Positions 1 to 8,720 are shown, numbered from the stretch's first letter. The stretch is DNA of 64,000 nt from an uncultured Psychroserpens sp. (GCA_947489585.1 CANLEE010000012.1:1-64000), one strand, 5' to 3'. Program-made: numbers and translations. The notes: generated from the letters alone by a model not told the origin.

Positions 1-2
1 CA

Positions 3-89
3 AGCGACTATTGGTTTGTAGTAGAGTACAATGAACCTAATACAGGAGACCGTAAAGAATTTAAAGCCCATTTTACCTTGAAAAGATAA
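3..89 (+). CDS. C-terminal end of a T9SS type B sorting-domain protein (partial)
   Basis: Only the last 28 codons of this gene lie in the window. Frame 3 is open from the left edge to the TAA at 87-89 and ends in EFKAHFTLKR, preceded by SDYWFVVEY. That ending is the typical end of the gliding-motility-associated C-terminal (type B) sorting domain, which directs Bacteroidetes proteins through the type IX secretion system to the cell surface. The body of the protein, often a large adhesin with repeated domains, is outside the window and cannot be named. A bidirectional hairpin follows about 20 bases after the stop. Confidence 0.8.
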   Translation, partial: SDYWFVVEYNEPNTGDRKEFKAHFTLKR

Positions 90-111
90 AAGAGGAAATT
101 ATATAAACGTA

Positions 112-139
112 AAAGCTATGTAGAAATACATAGCTTTTT
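112..139. terminator. bidirectional hairpin terminator
   Basis: AAAGCTATGTA (112-122), a GAAA loop and TACATAGCTTT (127-137) form a perfect 11-bp stem flanked by A and T runs. It lies between two convergent genes, the type B protein ending at 89 and the porin gene ending at 165, and can serve both. Confidence 0.75.
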
Positions 140-164
140 GTTTTGATGTTGTATGTATATGTTG

Positions 165-1685
165 TTACAAGTTAAACCCTAATGTTAAAGTGATATTAGA
201 GTTTTTAGTATCTAAAGTTGCTGCATCTGTGAGACCAACAGAAAACAATTGGTTGTTAACTGTTCTTTCTGCTTGATCATAGGTTAAATCTAATCGTGTG
301 TTTCCGAAGTTATAGCCTAAGCCTAAAGAATAACCTGTTAAATCGCCATAAAATGAATCATCTTCATAAGGACTTTCTTCAAAGCGATATCCACCTCTAA
401 AACTAAATTGTTTGTATTTATATTCTCCTCCAAACCTATAAGTGTTGGCAATTTTAAAGATGTTATCCATTATTTCATTTTGAGAAGCGAAGAATGCATC
501 AGAAGTTGGTCTAAACTCTGTATTTTTATAATTTCTTCTTGAATAATCAAAGCTCAATAAACCTTGTTCACCAAAAACATATGCTAGACTTCCAGTAACC
601 TTTCCTGGTGATTGTAGTCTATACTCAGGGAAAATATTAATAACATCAGGGTTGACAAAAGTGGTAAATGTACCATCAACGTCAGTAGCTGTAGTTGCTA
701 TGCCTTGAGAGGTTTCTTCAAATATAGTAAACCAAGTTGGAGAACTATAGGTAAGACCAGCTCTAAGTTCTTTTGTTACTTTTAAAATAGCACCTAATTG
801 AAAAGAAAAGCCAGTACCTGTAGTGAGCAAATTATTTTCGAAAGAGACACTGTTAACCAATGATCCTGCATTTGAGTTAGATTCAGTAAGCCTTGTAAAC
901 CGCTCATAATTTATAAAATGTCCATTTAGATTGACTCCGAAATATAATTTATCCTCATATTGCGCTGCAGCGTTAAATGTGAATTTTCCATTGTAACCTG
1001 TTGCAACATAATTATAGCCTTGATTAAATGTGCCTGGTGCGATATTTGAACTATACACTGTGTTTTCATCTGTGTTTTCCGCAGGTTCTAAGATAAAAGA
1101 CTCATAACCTAAAAAAGCCTGTTGATTTCCGAAGCCATAAAAACTTCCAATTTCAGCATATGCATCAGATATAGACTCTCCGGGAAAAGCAGAGATCTCA
1201 TCTAACCTTTGGCCTTGAGCGTATGCTAAAAAATAACTATCGATAGAGTTTGTATTTGTTCCTGTTGCGAACCATTGATCATCATAGTTCGCTGTTTTGT
1301 CATAGGCTATGCTCAAAACTAATTTCTTCCATGATGAGTTTTCATTTCTATTTGCAAATACGAAGGCAGCTCCTCCTTGATGTAAGTCAACTTTAGAGTC
1401 AGAAGAAGAACTCAAGCCATTAAAATAAGACACATCATTATCTACATTTAAACTTGATAAGGAAATAGAGGCATGACTTCTGCTAAAAATAGCAGAACCT
1501 GCAGGGTTGATACTCACAGCAGACATATCGCCTCCAAGAGCTCCAAAAGCGCCACTTAATGCTCTAAAACGAGCAGAACCTTGAATCTCATCTTGAGAAA
1601 ATCTGAGTGCATCAGATATGTCTTGAGCCATAATATTAGACATAGAGAATGCCGCTATGGCTATTAGCATAGTTAATTTTTTCAT
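165..1685 (-). CDS. OmpP1/FadL-family outer membrane porin
   Basis: This 506-residue protein has a signal peptide (about residues 1-20, ending MAQ) followed by the N-terminal hallmark of Bacteroidetes FadL/OmpP1/TodX proteins: an ALRFSQ segment, then ARFRALSGAFGALGGDMSA and SINPAGSAIF. The rest is rich in alternating aromatic and polar residues expected of a 14-stranded barrel and ends in an aromatic-poor LTLGFNL strand. The family imports hydrophobic compounds such as long-chain fatty acids across the outer membrane; the substrate here is unknown. It is followed in the same direction from the Arg/Ser-rich lipoprotein gene with a 33-bp gap, so the two are probably co-transcribed. The neighbouring divergent gene is proS. 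Confidence 0.85.
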   Translation of the reverse strand: MKKLTMLIAIAAFSMSNIMAQDISDALRFSQDEIQGSARFRALSGAFGALGGDMSAVSINPAGSAIFSRSHASISLSSLNVDNDVSYFNGLSSSSDSKVDLHQGGAAFVFANRNENSSWKKLVLSIAYDKTANYDDQWFATGTNTNSIDSYFLAYAQGQRLDEISAFPGESISDAYAEIGSFYGFGNQQAFLGYESFILEPAENTDENTVYSSNIAPGTFNQGYNYVATGYNGKFTFNAAAQYEDKLYFGVNLNGHFINYERFTRLTESNSNAGSLVNSVSFENNLLTTGTGFSFQLGAILKVTKELRAGLTYSSPTWFTIFEETSQGIATTATDVDGTFTTFVNPDVINIFPEYRLQSPGKVTGSLAYVFGEQGLLSFDYSRRNYKNTEFRPTSDAFFASQNEIMDNIFKIANTYRFGGEYKYKQFSFRGGYRFEESPYEDDSFYGDLTGYSLGLGYNFGNTRLDLTYDQAERTVNNQLFSVGLTDAATLDTKNSNITLTLGFNL

Positions 1686-1718
1686 AGTAATTTTTTTTTG
1701 TCTTAAATTGAATTTTGA

Positions 1719-2723
1719 TTATCCACGACCTCCACGACGACTACTAGAAGACCTTGAACTTGAAGACCTTGAACCTGAAGATCTTGAGCTTCCACTAGAG
1801 CTTCTTACAGAAGAAGACCTACTACTTCCTCTACTTGAGGATGATCTAGTTGAACTTCTTCTCGTAGTAGATGGCCTAGAAAAAGTTGAATTATTTCTAG
1901 ATCTAGTTGATGTTGCCCTTGATCTGGTTGACGACCTAGGTCTTGTAAGAGTTGTATTATTTCTACCTGATCTAAATCTTGTATTACCTCTGTTTCTAAT
2001 AGATGTAGAGCTTCTTCTATTGGTATTAGCAACACTGCTACGTCTACTAGTTGTACTTCTATTGTTAGCAATGTTAGAAGAGCCCCTTCTTCCATAGTTG
2101 TAAGCCAAAGAATTACGGCCTCTATTCCAATAATTAGCGCCTCTGTAGAAGTTATTAAAACCATAACCATATCCTGGAGGGCACCAAAAATTGTTAAATC
2201 CAAAACCATAGTTCCAGCCCCAGCCAGCATTCCATCCCCAATTATTCCATCCCCAATTGTTCCAGCCCCAACCCCAAGGTCGGTTCCAACCCCAATATGC
2301 GTTATACCATCCTACTCCAAATCCTCCCCAACCGCGATTGAACCAGCTGTTATCATAAACATTGATTGTAATATTTTCATTAGCTGCTCCCCAACCAGCA
2401 TAACCAGTTTGAGTACCTTCTTCAACAACATCATCATCATAAGAGCCTTCATAAGAGTCAATATCAGTAAATATTGCACTACCATCATCTGCTATTTCAC
2501 TATACTGTAACGATTTTTCAGTAAAATAATCTTTATAGACACTTTGATCTTCAGAAGGTGCTGTTCTTGCCTCTTCATATACGACTACTTCTTTATCATC
2601 GCTATAAATACCATCATTATCATAACCAACATATTGGTATGAACCACAAGAAGCAAACAAGAATGTTAAGCTTAGTGCAACAAAAAATGGAAATTTCTTC
2701 TGTATGTAATTGTTTAATTGCAT
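1719..2723 (-). CDS. low-complexity lipoprotein: Trp/Gly/Asn-rich middle and Arg/Ser-rich tail
   Basis: No enzymatic family is recognised in this 334-residue protein. It opens with a lipoprotein signal (hydrophobic stretch ending FLFASCGSY, lipid-bearing Cys near residue 26). Residues about 30-110 are acidic with many Asp, Glu and Tyr. Residues about 125-200 are a run of Trp, Gly, Asn and Tyr in short WGWNN-type repeats. From about 210 to the end it is almost purely Arg and Ser with some Thr and Asn, finishing RRGGRG. The acidic, aromatic and basic sections suggest a disordered, self-associating or polyanion-binding surface protein, which is inference. The low-complexity DNA leaves long open frames on both strands at 1657-2230; these are judged shadows. 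It probably shares a transcript with the porin downstream. Confidence 0.75.
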   Translation of the reverse strand: MQLNNYIQKKFPFFVALSLTFLFASCGSYQYVGYDNDGIYSDDKEVVVYEEARTAPSEDQSVYKDYFTEKSLQYSEIADDGSAIFTDIDSYEGSYDDDVVEEGTQTGYAGWGAANENITINVYDNSWFNRGWGGFGVGWYNAYWGWNRPWGWGWNNWGWNNWGWNAGWGWNYGFGFNNFWCPPGYGYGFNNFYRGANYWNRGRNSLAYNYGRRGSSNIANNRSTTSRRSSVANTNRRSSTSIRNRGNTRFRSGRNNTTLTRPRSSTRSRATSTRSRNNSTFSRPSTTRRSSTRSSSSRGSSRSSSVRSSSGSSRSSGSRSSSSRSSSSRRGGRG

Positions 2724-2741
2724 ATCTCTTGATTTTTATTG

Positions 2742-2769
2742 TTGAACGTTACAAAAATAGTTAGTTTTG
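2742..2769 (+). promoter_or_regulatory. candidate Bacteroidetes promoter for proS
   Basis: TAGTTTTG at 2762-2769 matches the -7 consensus TAnnTTTG. A TTG at 2742-2744 lies 17 bases upstream, slightly closer than the usual 19. The start codon of proS is at 2824. Confidence 0.5.
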
Positions 2770-2823
2770 CTGAACTATTTTTTTATTTAACACTATCACA
2801 ATTTTTGTGCCAAAACACTGAAA

Positions 2824-4302
2824 ATGAGTAAAAATCTTACAACTAGAGCAGAAGACTATTCAAAATGGTATAACGAATTGGTCGTAAAGGCTGATTTAGC
2901 TGAGAATTCAGCAGTTAGAGGGTGTATGGTTATTAAACCGTATGGTTATGCTATTTGGGAGAAAATGCAAGCTGAATTAGATCGAATGTTTAAAGAAACA
3001 GGGCATCAAAACGCCTATTTTCCGCTTTTTGTGCCAAAAAGTTTGTTTGAAGCCGAAGAAAAAAATGCAGAAGGCTTTGCAAAAGAGTGTGCAGTTGTAA
3101 CACATTACAGATTACAGAACGATCCAGATAATGATGGGAAACTTCGTGTTGACCCAGAAGCAAAGTTAGAAGAAGAGCTTGTGGTAAGACCTACAAGTGA
3201 AGCTATTATATGGAATACCTATAAAGGATGGATTCAAAGTTATAGAGATTTACCACTATTAATTAACCAATGGGCAAATGTGGTTCGTTGGGAAATGAGG
3301 ACACGTTTATTTTTACGTACAGCTGAATTTTTATGGCAAGAAGGTCATACAGCACATGCAACAAAAGCCGAAGCTATAAGTGAAGCAGAACAAATGAATG
3401 ATGTTTATGCTGAATTTGCGGAAAACTTTATGGCTATTCCGGTGATTAAAGGTGTGAAAACTGAAAGTGAGCGTTTTGCTGGTGCTGTTGAAACCTATTG
3501 CATAGAGGCTTTAATGCAAGATGGAAAGGCATTGCAGGCTGGAACATCCCACTTTTTAGGTCAAAATTTTGCAAAAGCTTTTGATGTTAAGTTTACCAAT
3601 AATGAAGGTAAATTGGATCATGTTTGGGCAACGTCTTGGGGTGTTTCTACGAGATTGATGGGAGCTTTGATTATGACTCACAGTGATGACAAAGGTTTGG
3701 TGTTACCACCAAATTTAGCACCGTCACAAGTTGTTATTGTACCGATATATAAAAATGATGAACAGCTAGAATTAATTACTGAAAATGCCAATGCCATTAT
3801 AAAAGAATTAAAATCTTTAGGCGTTTCTTGTAAGTTTGATTCTAGAACAACGCATAGACCAGGAGCTAAATTTGCGCAGCATGAATTACAAGGGGTGCCT
3901 TTAAGAATTGCTATTGGACCAAAAGATTTAGAAAATAGAACAGTTGAACTAGCGAGGCGTGATACGTTAACTAAAGACATAGTTGCTATGACTGATTTAG
4001 TTTCAACAGTTGAATCGCTTTTAAAAACAATTCAAGAGGAATTATTTTTAAAAGCACTTAACTATAGAGATGCACATATAACTGAAGTTGATGATTTTGA
4101 GACATTTAAAACTGTTTTAGAAAGTAAGACAGGATTCATTTCTGCCCATTGGGATGGAACTGAAGCTACGGAACAAAAAATAAAAGAGCTTACAAAAGCT
4201 ACTATTCGATGTATTCCAATGGATGTTAAAAAAGAAGTAGGAAAGTGTGTTTACACTGGAAAACCTTCAACGAATAGAGTGCTATTTGCTAAGGCTTATT
4301 AA
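2824..4302 (+). CDS. proS: proline--tRNA ligase (ProS, archaeal/eukaryote-like type)
   Basis: The enzyme charges tRNA-Pro with proline in the cytoplasm. At 492 residues it lacks the large editing insertion of E. coli ProS and matches the shorter type 3 form. Class II synthetase motifs are visible: the proline-site region VVRPTSEAIIW, motif 2 RWEMRTRLFLRTAEFLWQEG and motif 3 GVSTRLMGALIM. An anticodon-binding domain follows from about residue 300 (VVIVPIY), and the C terminus ends in a Tyr (FAKAY), as in this subtype, with the zinc-like region represented by KEVGKCVYTGKPS. It starts at ATG 2824 immediately before SKNLTTRAEDYSKWYNELV, the normal N terminus. It is divergent from the lipoprotein/porin pair and is followed by tRNA-Glu. 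Confidence 0.97.
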   Translation: MSKNLTTRAEDYSKWYNELVVKADLAENSAVRGCMVIKPYGYAIWEKMQAELDRMFKETGHQNAYFPLFVPKSLFEAEEKNAEGFAKECAVVTHYRLQNDPDNDGKLRVDPEAKLEEELVVRPTSEAIIWNTYKGWIQSYRDLPLLINQWANVVRWEMRTRLFLRTAEFLWQEGHTAHATKAEAISEAEQMNDVYAEFAENFMAIPVIKGVKTESERFAGAVETYCIEALMQDGKALQAGTSHFLGQNFAKAFDVKFTNNEGKLDHVWATSWGVSTRLMGALIMTHSDDKGLVLPPNLAPSQVVIVPIYKNDEQLELITENANAIIKELKSLGVSCKFDSRTTHRPGAKFAQHELQGVPLRIAIGPKDLENRTVELARRDTLTKDIVAMTDLVSTVESLLKTIQEELFLKALNYRDAHITEVDDFETFKTVLESKTGFISAHWDGTEATEQKIKELTKATIRCIPMDVKKEVGKCVYTGKPSTNRVLFAKAY

Positions 4303-4330
4303 AATTTTTTTAAAAAAGTTTATTTAGGTG

Positions 4331-4360
4331 TTGCAACATTTAAAAATAGTTGTATTTTTG
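4331..4360 (+). promoter_or_regulatory. consensus Bacteroidetes promoter for tRNA-Glu and rpsT
   Basis: TTG (4331-4333), exactly 19 bases, then TATTTTTG (4353-4360). This is a textbook match to the -33/-7 promoter read by the primary sigma factor of Bacteroidetes. It is 75 bases before the tRNA. A small hairpin, CAGTTT/AAACTG at 4397-4416, lies in the leader. Confidence 0.85.
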
Positions 4361-4435
4361 CATCCGCAATGAGTAATTGCATGTTCATTTGAAAAACAGT
4401 TTAAATTATCAAACTGTGATATAAATAACTCAAAT

Positions 4436-4507
4436 GGCCCGTTCGTCTATCGGCTAGGACGCATGGTTTTCATCCATGTAAGAGGGGTTCGATTCCCCTA
4501 CGGGCTA
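4436..4507 (+). tRNA. tRNA-Glu (anticodon TTC)
   Basis: The acceptor arm is GGCCCGT (4436-4442) paired with ACGGGCT (4500-4506), with a G-T pair at the first position. The anticodon stem CATGG/CCATG encloses the loop TTTTCAT, giving anticodon TTC. The T arm GGGG-TTCGATT-CCCC is complete. A is the discriminator at 4507 and CCA is not encoded. The gene is 72 nt long. Confidence 0.97.
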
Positions 4508-4535
4508 CAATTTTTTAATAAGAAATAAAAATACA

Positions 4536-4790
4536 ATGGCAAATCATAAGTCAGCATTAAAAAGAATAAGAAGTAACGAAGCTAAACGTTTACGTAATAG
4601 ATACCAACACAAAACAACTCGTGGTGCTATCAAGAGATTACGTGATATGGAAAAAGCTAAAGACGCAAGTAAATACTTGCCTTCAGTTATTTCAATGATT
4701 GATAAATTAGCTAAAAACAATATCATTCATGATAATAAAGCAGCTAACTTGAAGTCAAGTTTAACTAAGCACGTTGCTTCCCTAAGCTAA
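4536..4790 (+). CDS. rpsT: 30S ribosomal protein S20
   Basis: An 84-residue, strongly basic, all-helical small ribosomal subunit protein that binds 16S rRNA. The N terminus MANHKSALKRIRSNEAKRLR and the segment TTRGAIKRL are characteristic of S20, and the length is normal. It lies 28 bp after tRNA-Glu, with no promoter seen between them, so the two are probably transcribed together and the tRNA processed out. A terminator follows 24 bp after the stop. Confidence 0.97.
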   Translation: MANHKSALKRIRSNEAKRLRNRYQHKTTRGAIKRLRDMEKAKDASKYLPSVISMIDKLAKNNIIHDNKAANLKSSLTKHVASLS

Positions 4791-4814
4791 CTAAAACTTA
4801 TAACTAAAATTATT

Positions 4815-4842
4815 AAGCTTCTCTTTATGGGAGGCTTTTTTT
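4815..4842 (+). terminator. intrinsic terminator of rpsT
   Basis: AAGCTTCTC (4815-4823), loop TTTAT, GGGAGGCTT (4829-4837) pair over 9 bp with two G-T pairs, followed by a run of T to 4842. Confidence 0.8.
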
Positions 4843-4875
4843 GTACATCAATTTTTTATAGAATTAAAAAATAAA

Positions 4876-4905
4876 AAAAGCTCTCAACACTAGTTGAGAG
4901 CTTTT
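4876..4905 (-). terminator. intrinsic terminator of rho (possibly bidirectional)
   Basis: GCTCTCAAC (4880-4888), loop ACTA, GTTGAGAGC (4893-4901) is a perfect 9-bp stem, extended by AAAA/TTTT. On the minus strand it is followed by seven T. It lies about 20 bp after the rho stop. Confidence 0.85.
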
Positions 4906-4926
4906 ATTTATTTGTAAAAGAATTTT

Positions 4927-6606
4927 CTACCCGTTCATAGATACTAAAAATTCTTCATTATTTCTGGTTTGTTTAAATCTATCATTGATAAATTCCATAG
5001 CTTCAACAGGATTCATATCTGCAAGGTACTTACGCATTACCCACATTCTTTTAATCGTTGTTTCGTCTAATAAAATATCATCACGACGTGTACTTGAAGA
5101 TGTAAGGTCGATTGCAGGGAAAATTCTACGATTAGAAATCTTACGATCTAATTGTAACTCCATATTACCTGTTCCTTTAAATTCTTCAAAAATCACTTCA
5201 TCCATTTTAGAACCGGTCTCAGTTAATGCAGTTGCAATAATAGTTAAGGATCCTCCATTTTCAATATTACGTGCAGCTCCAAAGAAACGTTTTGGTTTGT
5301 GAAGTGCATTGGCATCAACACCACCACTTAATATTTTTCCTGAGGCAGGTTGAACTGTATTGTAAGCTCTAGCTAGACGTGTAATTGAATCTAATAGGAT
5401 AACAACATCATGTCCACACTCTACTAAACGTTTTGCTTTTTCTAACACGATATTTGCAATTTTAACATGCTCATGGGCTTCTTTGTCAAAGGTAGAAGCA
5501 ATAACTTCGCCACGAACATTACGTTGCATGTCTGTTACTTCTTCAGGGCGTTCATCAATCAATAATATCATTTGATATACTTCAGGATGGTTTGCTGCAA
5601 TAGCATTTGCAACATCCTTTAACAACATAGTTTTACCTGTCTTAGGTTGTGATACAATCATGCCACGTTGCCCTTTCCCAATAGGAGAGAACAAATCCAT
5701 GATACGTGTTGAAATCGTACTTTGTTTTTCTGCTATGTTAAATTTTTCCTGCGGAAATAAAGGTGTTAAGTGTTCAAAAGAAACACGGTCTCTAACAACT
5801 TCAGGTTTTTGACCGTTAATTTTGCTAACTTTAATTAATGGGAAATACTTTTCTCCTTCTTTAGGAGGTCTTACATGACCAAGAACGGTGTCCCCAGTTT
5901 TCAATCCAAATAAACGAATTTGTGATTGTGATACATAAATATCATCTGGTGACGATAAATAGTTATAATCAGACGAACGTAAAAAACCATAACCGTCTTG
6001 CATAATATCTAATACACCTTCACTTTCTATGATAGCATCAAATTCAAAATCTGGTTCTCTATAACGGTTACGATTATCTTTGTTTCCGTTATTTTTGTGA
6101 GTATTTCCATCCTTTTGACGCGGATTTGGTCTATTGCCATCTTTTTGACGTGAATTAGACTTGTTATCATCCTTTTGACGCTGATTAGATTTATTGTCAT
6201 TAGAATTTTTAGAACGATTATCGTTATTATTATTCCTTGGATTATTTCTATTATCCTTTTTATCACTTTGAGGCGCATTAGAAGGTTTTTCGCCTTTATT
6301 TCCCTCAGTTTTGATCTCTTTTTTATCGCCTAACTCCATTTTCTGTTGTGAAGGATTTGCAACTTCTTTTTTCTCAACACGAGCTCTAGGCTTACGTTGT
6401 TGAGCTGGTTTCTTTTGTTCTCCTTTTGGAGCAGCAGGAGCAACAACTTCTTTTTTGACAACATCTGGATTGGCAGCTTGAAAATCTAAGATTTGATAAA
6501 CAAGATCTAATTTTTTTAACGAACGGTATTTGGGAACGTTTAATTTTTGAGCTATATCCTGAAGTTCAGGAAGCTTCTTTGCTTTTAATTCGGAAATTTC
6601 GAACAT
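4927..6606 (-). CDS. rho: transcription termination factor Rho with long disordered insert
   Basis: Rho is the hexameric RNA-dependent ATPase that releases nascent RNA. At 559 residues it is about 140 longer than E. coli Rho. Order: Rho N-terminal helical domain (residues 2-45), a low-complexity insert (about 50-185) rich in Asn, Lys, Arg, Asp and Gln, the cold-shock-like RNA-binding domain (about 190-265, DGYGFLRSSDYNYL), then the ATPase core with Walker A QPKTGKT at 320-326, the Q-loop/R-loop region and a normal C terminus. The insert holds three copies of an RQKDxN unit (about 143-168). Such inserts are known in Bacteroidetes Rho. It is transcribed divergently from the DUF4293 gene. Confidence 0.97.
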   Translation of the reverse strand: MFEISELKAKKLPELQDIAQKLNVPKYRSLKKLDLVYQILDFQAANPDVVKKEVVAPAAPKGEQKKPAQQRKPRARVEKKEVANPSQQKMELGDKKEIKTEGNKGEKPSNAPQSDKKDNRNNPRNNNNDNRSKNSNDNKSNQRQKDDNKSNSRQKDGNRPNPRQKDGNTHKNNGNKDNRNRYREPDFEFDAIIESEGVLDIMQDGYGFLRSSDYNYLSSPDDIYVSQSQIRLFGLKTGDTVLGHVRPPKEGEKYFPLIKVSKINGQKPEVVRDRVSFEHLTPLFPQEKFNIAEKQSTISTRIMDLFSPIGKGQRGMIVSQPKTGKTMLLKDVANAIAANHPEVYQMILLIDERPEEVTDMQRNVRGEVIASTFDKEAHEHVKIANIVLEKAKRLVECGHDVVILLDSITRLARAYNTVQPASGKILSGGVDANALHKPKRFFGAARNIENGGSLTIIATALTETGSKMDEVIFEEFKGTGNMELQLDRKISNRRIFPAIDLTSSSTRRDDILLDETTIKRMWVMRKYLADMNPVEAMEFINDRFKQTRNNEEFLVSMNG

Positions 6607-6802
6607 GTATACTAATTAAGTTTATTCTTTGAAATGGATTTGTTTCTTACTTTTCTCTTTTGCTGTAAAAACTATAATAAGGGGAAAAATTTGAAAAAAA
6701 TCTGAAGATTTAATCAACTGCTACTCTGAGTGTAACAGATTGTTAATGCAATAATACAATTTTATTTTTAATAATTTAATACATCTTTTAAAAAGAAACT
6801 AT

Positions 6803-6810
6803 TAATTTTG
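6803..6810 (+). promoter_or_regulatory. -7 element before the DUF4293 gene
   Basis: TAATTTTG fits TAnnTTTG and ends 23 bases before the ATG at 6834. No good -33 TTG was seen at the expected spacing. Confidence 0.4.
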
Positions 6811-6833
6811 TGCCTCATAATTTATAATTATAA

Positions 6834-7244
6834 ATGATTCAACGTATTCAAACCATATATCTTTTATTATCTGCAGCTGTTTCTGCTGGTTTAATATTTG
6901 TATTGCACCTTTGGACAAACAGTGAGGATGTTCCTGTATTTGCAAAAGATGAATATTTATATTTAGGTTTGTTTTTAGGATCAGCTTTATTATCTTTAAT
7001 TTCAATTTTTAGTTTTAAAAACAGGAAGTTTCAATTTGTTTTGGGACGACTTAATATCATATTAAACTTTATTTTATTAGGATTTTTTGTGTATCAATTA
7101 CTAATGCCACCTGGAGAGAGTAACATTTCTGAGAAGGGTGTTGGGATATTCATTCCTATTTTATCTATCGTATTATTGGTCTTAGCCAATAAAGCCATAA
7201 AAAAGGATGAAGACCTTGTAAAATCTGTTGATAGATTACGATAA
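6834..7244 (+). CDS. DUF4293 family integral membrane protein
   Basis: A 136-residue protein with four predicted membrane helices (about residues 5-26, 44-62, 70-90 and 104-122) and a charged C terminus ending SVDRLR, both typical of DUF4293. The N terminus MIQRIQTIYLLL is the family signature. Function is unknown. Its position beside rho is common in flavobacteria. A strong terminator follows 30 bp after the stop. Confidence 0.88.
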   Translation: MIQRIQTIYLLLSAAVSAGLIFVLHLWTNSEDVPVFAKDEYLYLGLFLGSALLSLISIFSFKNRKFQFVLGRLNIILNFILLGFFVYQLLMPPGESNISEKGVGIFIPILSIVLLVLANKAIKKDEDLVKSVDRLR

Positions 7245-7273
7245 ACCCTATTATCTTAATTATTTTAGTGCGT

Positions 7274-7303
7274 AAACCCAAGGTGAAGACCTTGGGTTTT
7301 TTT
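7274..7303 (+). terminator. intrinsic terminator after DUF4293
   Basis: AAACCCAAGG (7274-7283), loop TGAAGA, CCTTGGGTTT (7290-7299), then T to 7303. The 10-bp stem is perfect. The convergent phosphodiesterase gene ends at 7321 and may also use it. Confidence 0.88.
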
Positions 7304-7320
7304 ATGTTTTTTTTGAAATT

Positions 7321-7815
7321 TTATCGTTTTGGAAACTCTATGACTTCAAGATTTTCAATTTTCCTACCATCAATTGTAAAGCGAAGCATTGTTCTTACTT
7401 TATGAAATCCATGTTTGCCAACGGCACCTGGATTCATATGAATTAAATTATAGCGCTTATCTGGCATAACTTTCAAGATGTGCGAATGACCAGAAATAAA
7501 GATGCGTGGTGAGTTTTCTTTTATGACATCACGAGTTCTCATATTGTACTTAGGGGGATAACCACCAATATGAGTCATCAAAACATCAACATCTTCGCAC
7601 GTAAATCGATTGTTCTCAGGAAATTCAACACGTGCTTTTGCATCATCTATATTTCCATATACCGCTCGTAACGGTTTTAGTGCTTTAATTTTATCAGTGA
7701 CATTTAAATCTCCAATATCACCTGCATGCCATACTTCATCAGCTTGCTTAACATACTTTAAAATGTCATCATCAATGTAGCTATGCGTGTCAGAAAGTAG
7801 TAGAATTTTTGTCAT
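7321..7815 (-). CDS. YfcE/MJ0936-type metallophosphoesterase
   Basis: A 164-residue single-domain calcineurin-like phosphodiesterase. The metal-binding motifs appear in order: SDTHSY (residues 8-13), GDIGD, GNID, THIGGYP and GHSHI, giving the two-metal site of the family. Proteins of this type hydrolyse phosphodiesters in vitro; the physiological substrate is usually unknown. It starts at ATG 7815 with the expected MTKILLLSDTHS and lies convergent to the DUF4293 gene and divergent from truA. Confidence 0.88.
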   Translation of the reverse strand: MTKILLLSDTHSYIDDDILKYVKQADEVWHAGDIGDLNVTDKIKALKPLRAVYGNIDDAKARVEFPENNRFTCEDVDVLMTHIGGYPPKYNMRTRDVIKENSPRIFISGHSHILKVMPDKRYNLIHMNPGAVGKHGFHKVRTMLRFTIDGRKIENLEVIEFPKR

Positions 7816-7969
7816 ATATCACTTTTCTAGAAAACGGAAATCATTTAAAATTAGAATCTATAAATCTATTCTTGTTTGCTTTCCGAAGAAAATCTTTTAA
7901 TTATGTTAATGTAAGATAATAACCGTTAAAACTAATTATCTTTGTGCTTTTACAAAAGTAAGGTTTCTA

Positions 7970-8716
7970 TTGCGGTTTTTTATTGAATTATCATATAACG
8001 GAAAAGCATATCATGGTTGGCAAAATCAGCCAGATGCAATATCTGTACAAGAAGTTTTAGAGAAAGCTTTATCTACGCTTTTGAAGCTAAACATTACTGT
8101 TGTAGGTGCAGGAAGAACAGATACAGGAGTTCATGCCTCACAGTTATTTGCACATTTTGATATTGAAGACACACTTCCAGAAAACTTAATATTTAAGTTG
8201 AATTCTTTTCTTCCTAAAGATATAGCAGTGCATACCATTTTTAGAGTTAAAGATGATGCTCATGCCCGTTTTAATGCTTTGAGTAGAACGTATAATTATA
8301 GAGTTTCGACAAGTAAAAACGTATTTAATTTTGATTTTGCTTACGCTTTACAAAAACCATTAGATGTTGACTTGATGAATAAAGCTTGCGACATTCTATT
8401 GCAGTATAACAATTTTCAATGCTTTTCAAAGGTAAATACAGATGTAAAAACGTATCATTGTAAGCTCATGCTAGCTCAGTGTATGATTGATAATGACGAA
8501 TTGATTTTTACAATAAAAGCAGATCGGTTTTTGAGAAATATGGTTCGTGCCATAGTTGGAACATTGATTAACATTGGCTTAGGTAAACTTGAATTAGAAA
8601 AACTGCATGATATAATAAAATCTAAAGACAGGAGTAAAGCTGGGTTTTCTGTTCCTGCACAAGGGTTGTATCTTGTAAATGTTGAATACCCGAAAGGCAT
8701 AAAAATTACTGATTAA
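7970..8716 (+). CDS. truA: tRNA pseudouridine synthase A (TTG start)
   Basis: TruA converts uridines 38-40 in the anticodon stem of many tRNAs to pseudouridine. The catalytic Asp is residue 51 in GRTDTGVHA. FSKV and RFLRNMVRAIVGTL are also family motifs, and 248 residues is the normal length. The start is TTG at 7970: it gives the expected N terminus MRFFIELSYNGKAYHGWQ, and there is no ATG nearby upstream. A -7 element TATCTTTG at 7937-7944 lies 25 bases before it. The ABC exporter gene follows after 4 bp, so the two are an operon. Confidence 0.95.
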   Translation: MRFFIELSYNGKAYHGWQNQPDAISVQEVLEKALSTLLKLNITVVGAGRTDTGVHASQLFAHFDIEDTLPENLIFKLNSFLPKDIAVHTIFRVKDDAHARFNALSRTYNYRVSTSKNVFNFDFAYALQKPLDVDLMNKACDILLQYNNFQCFSKVNTDVKTYHCKLMLAQCMIDNDELIFTIKADRFLRNMVRAIVGTLINIGLGKLELEKLHDIIKSKDRSKAGFSVPAQGLYLVNVEYPKGIKITD

Positions 8717-8720
8717 CTAC

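Noticed and set aside
1657..2230. Long open frames on both strands within the Arg/Ser-rich lipoprotein gene
   Set aside because: They consist only of Leu/Glu/Asp or Leu/Ile low complexity, have no plausible starts or domains, and arise from codon bias of the biased repeat in the real gene.
4397..4416. Hairpin CAGTTT/AAACTG before tRNA-Glu as terminator
   Set aside because: It has no T run and lies just after a strong promoter; it is more likely a leader structure or chance.
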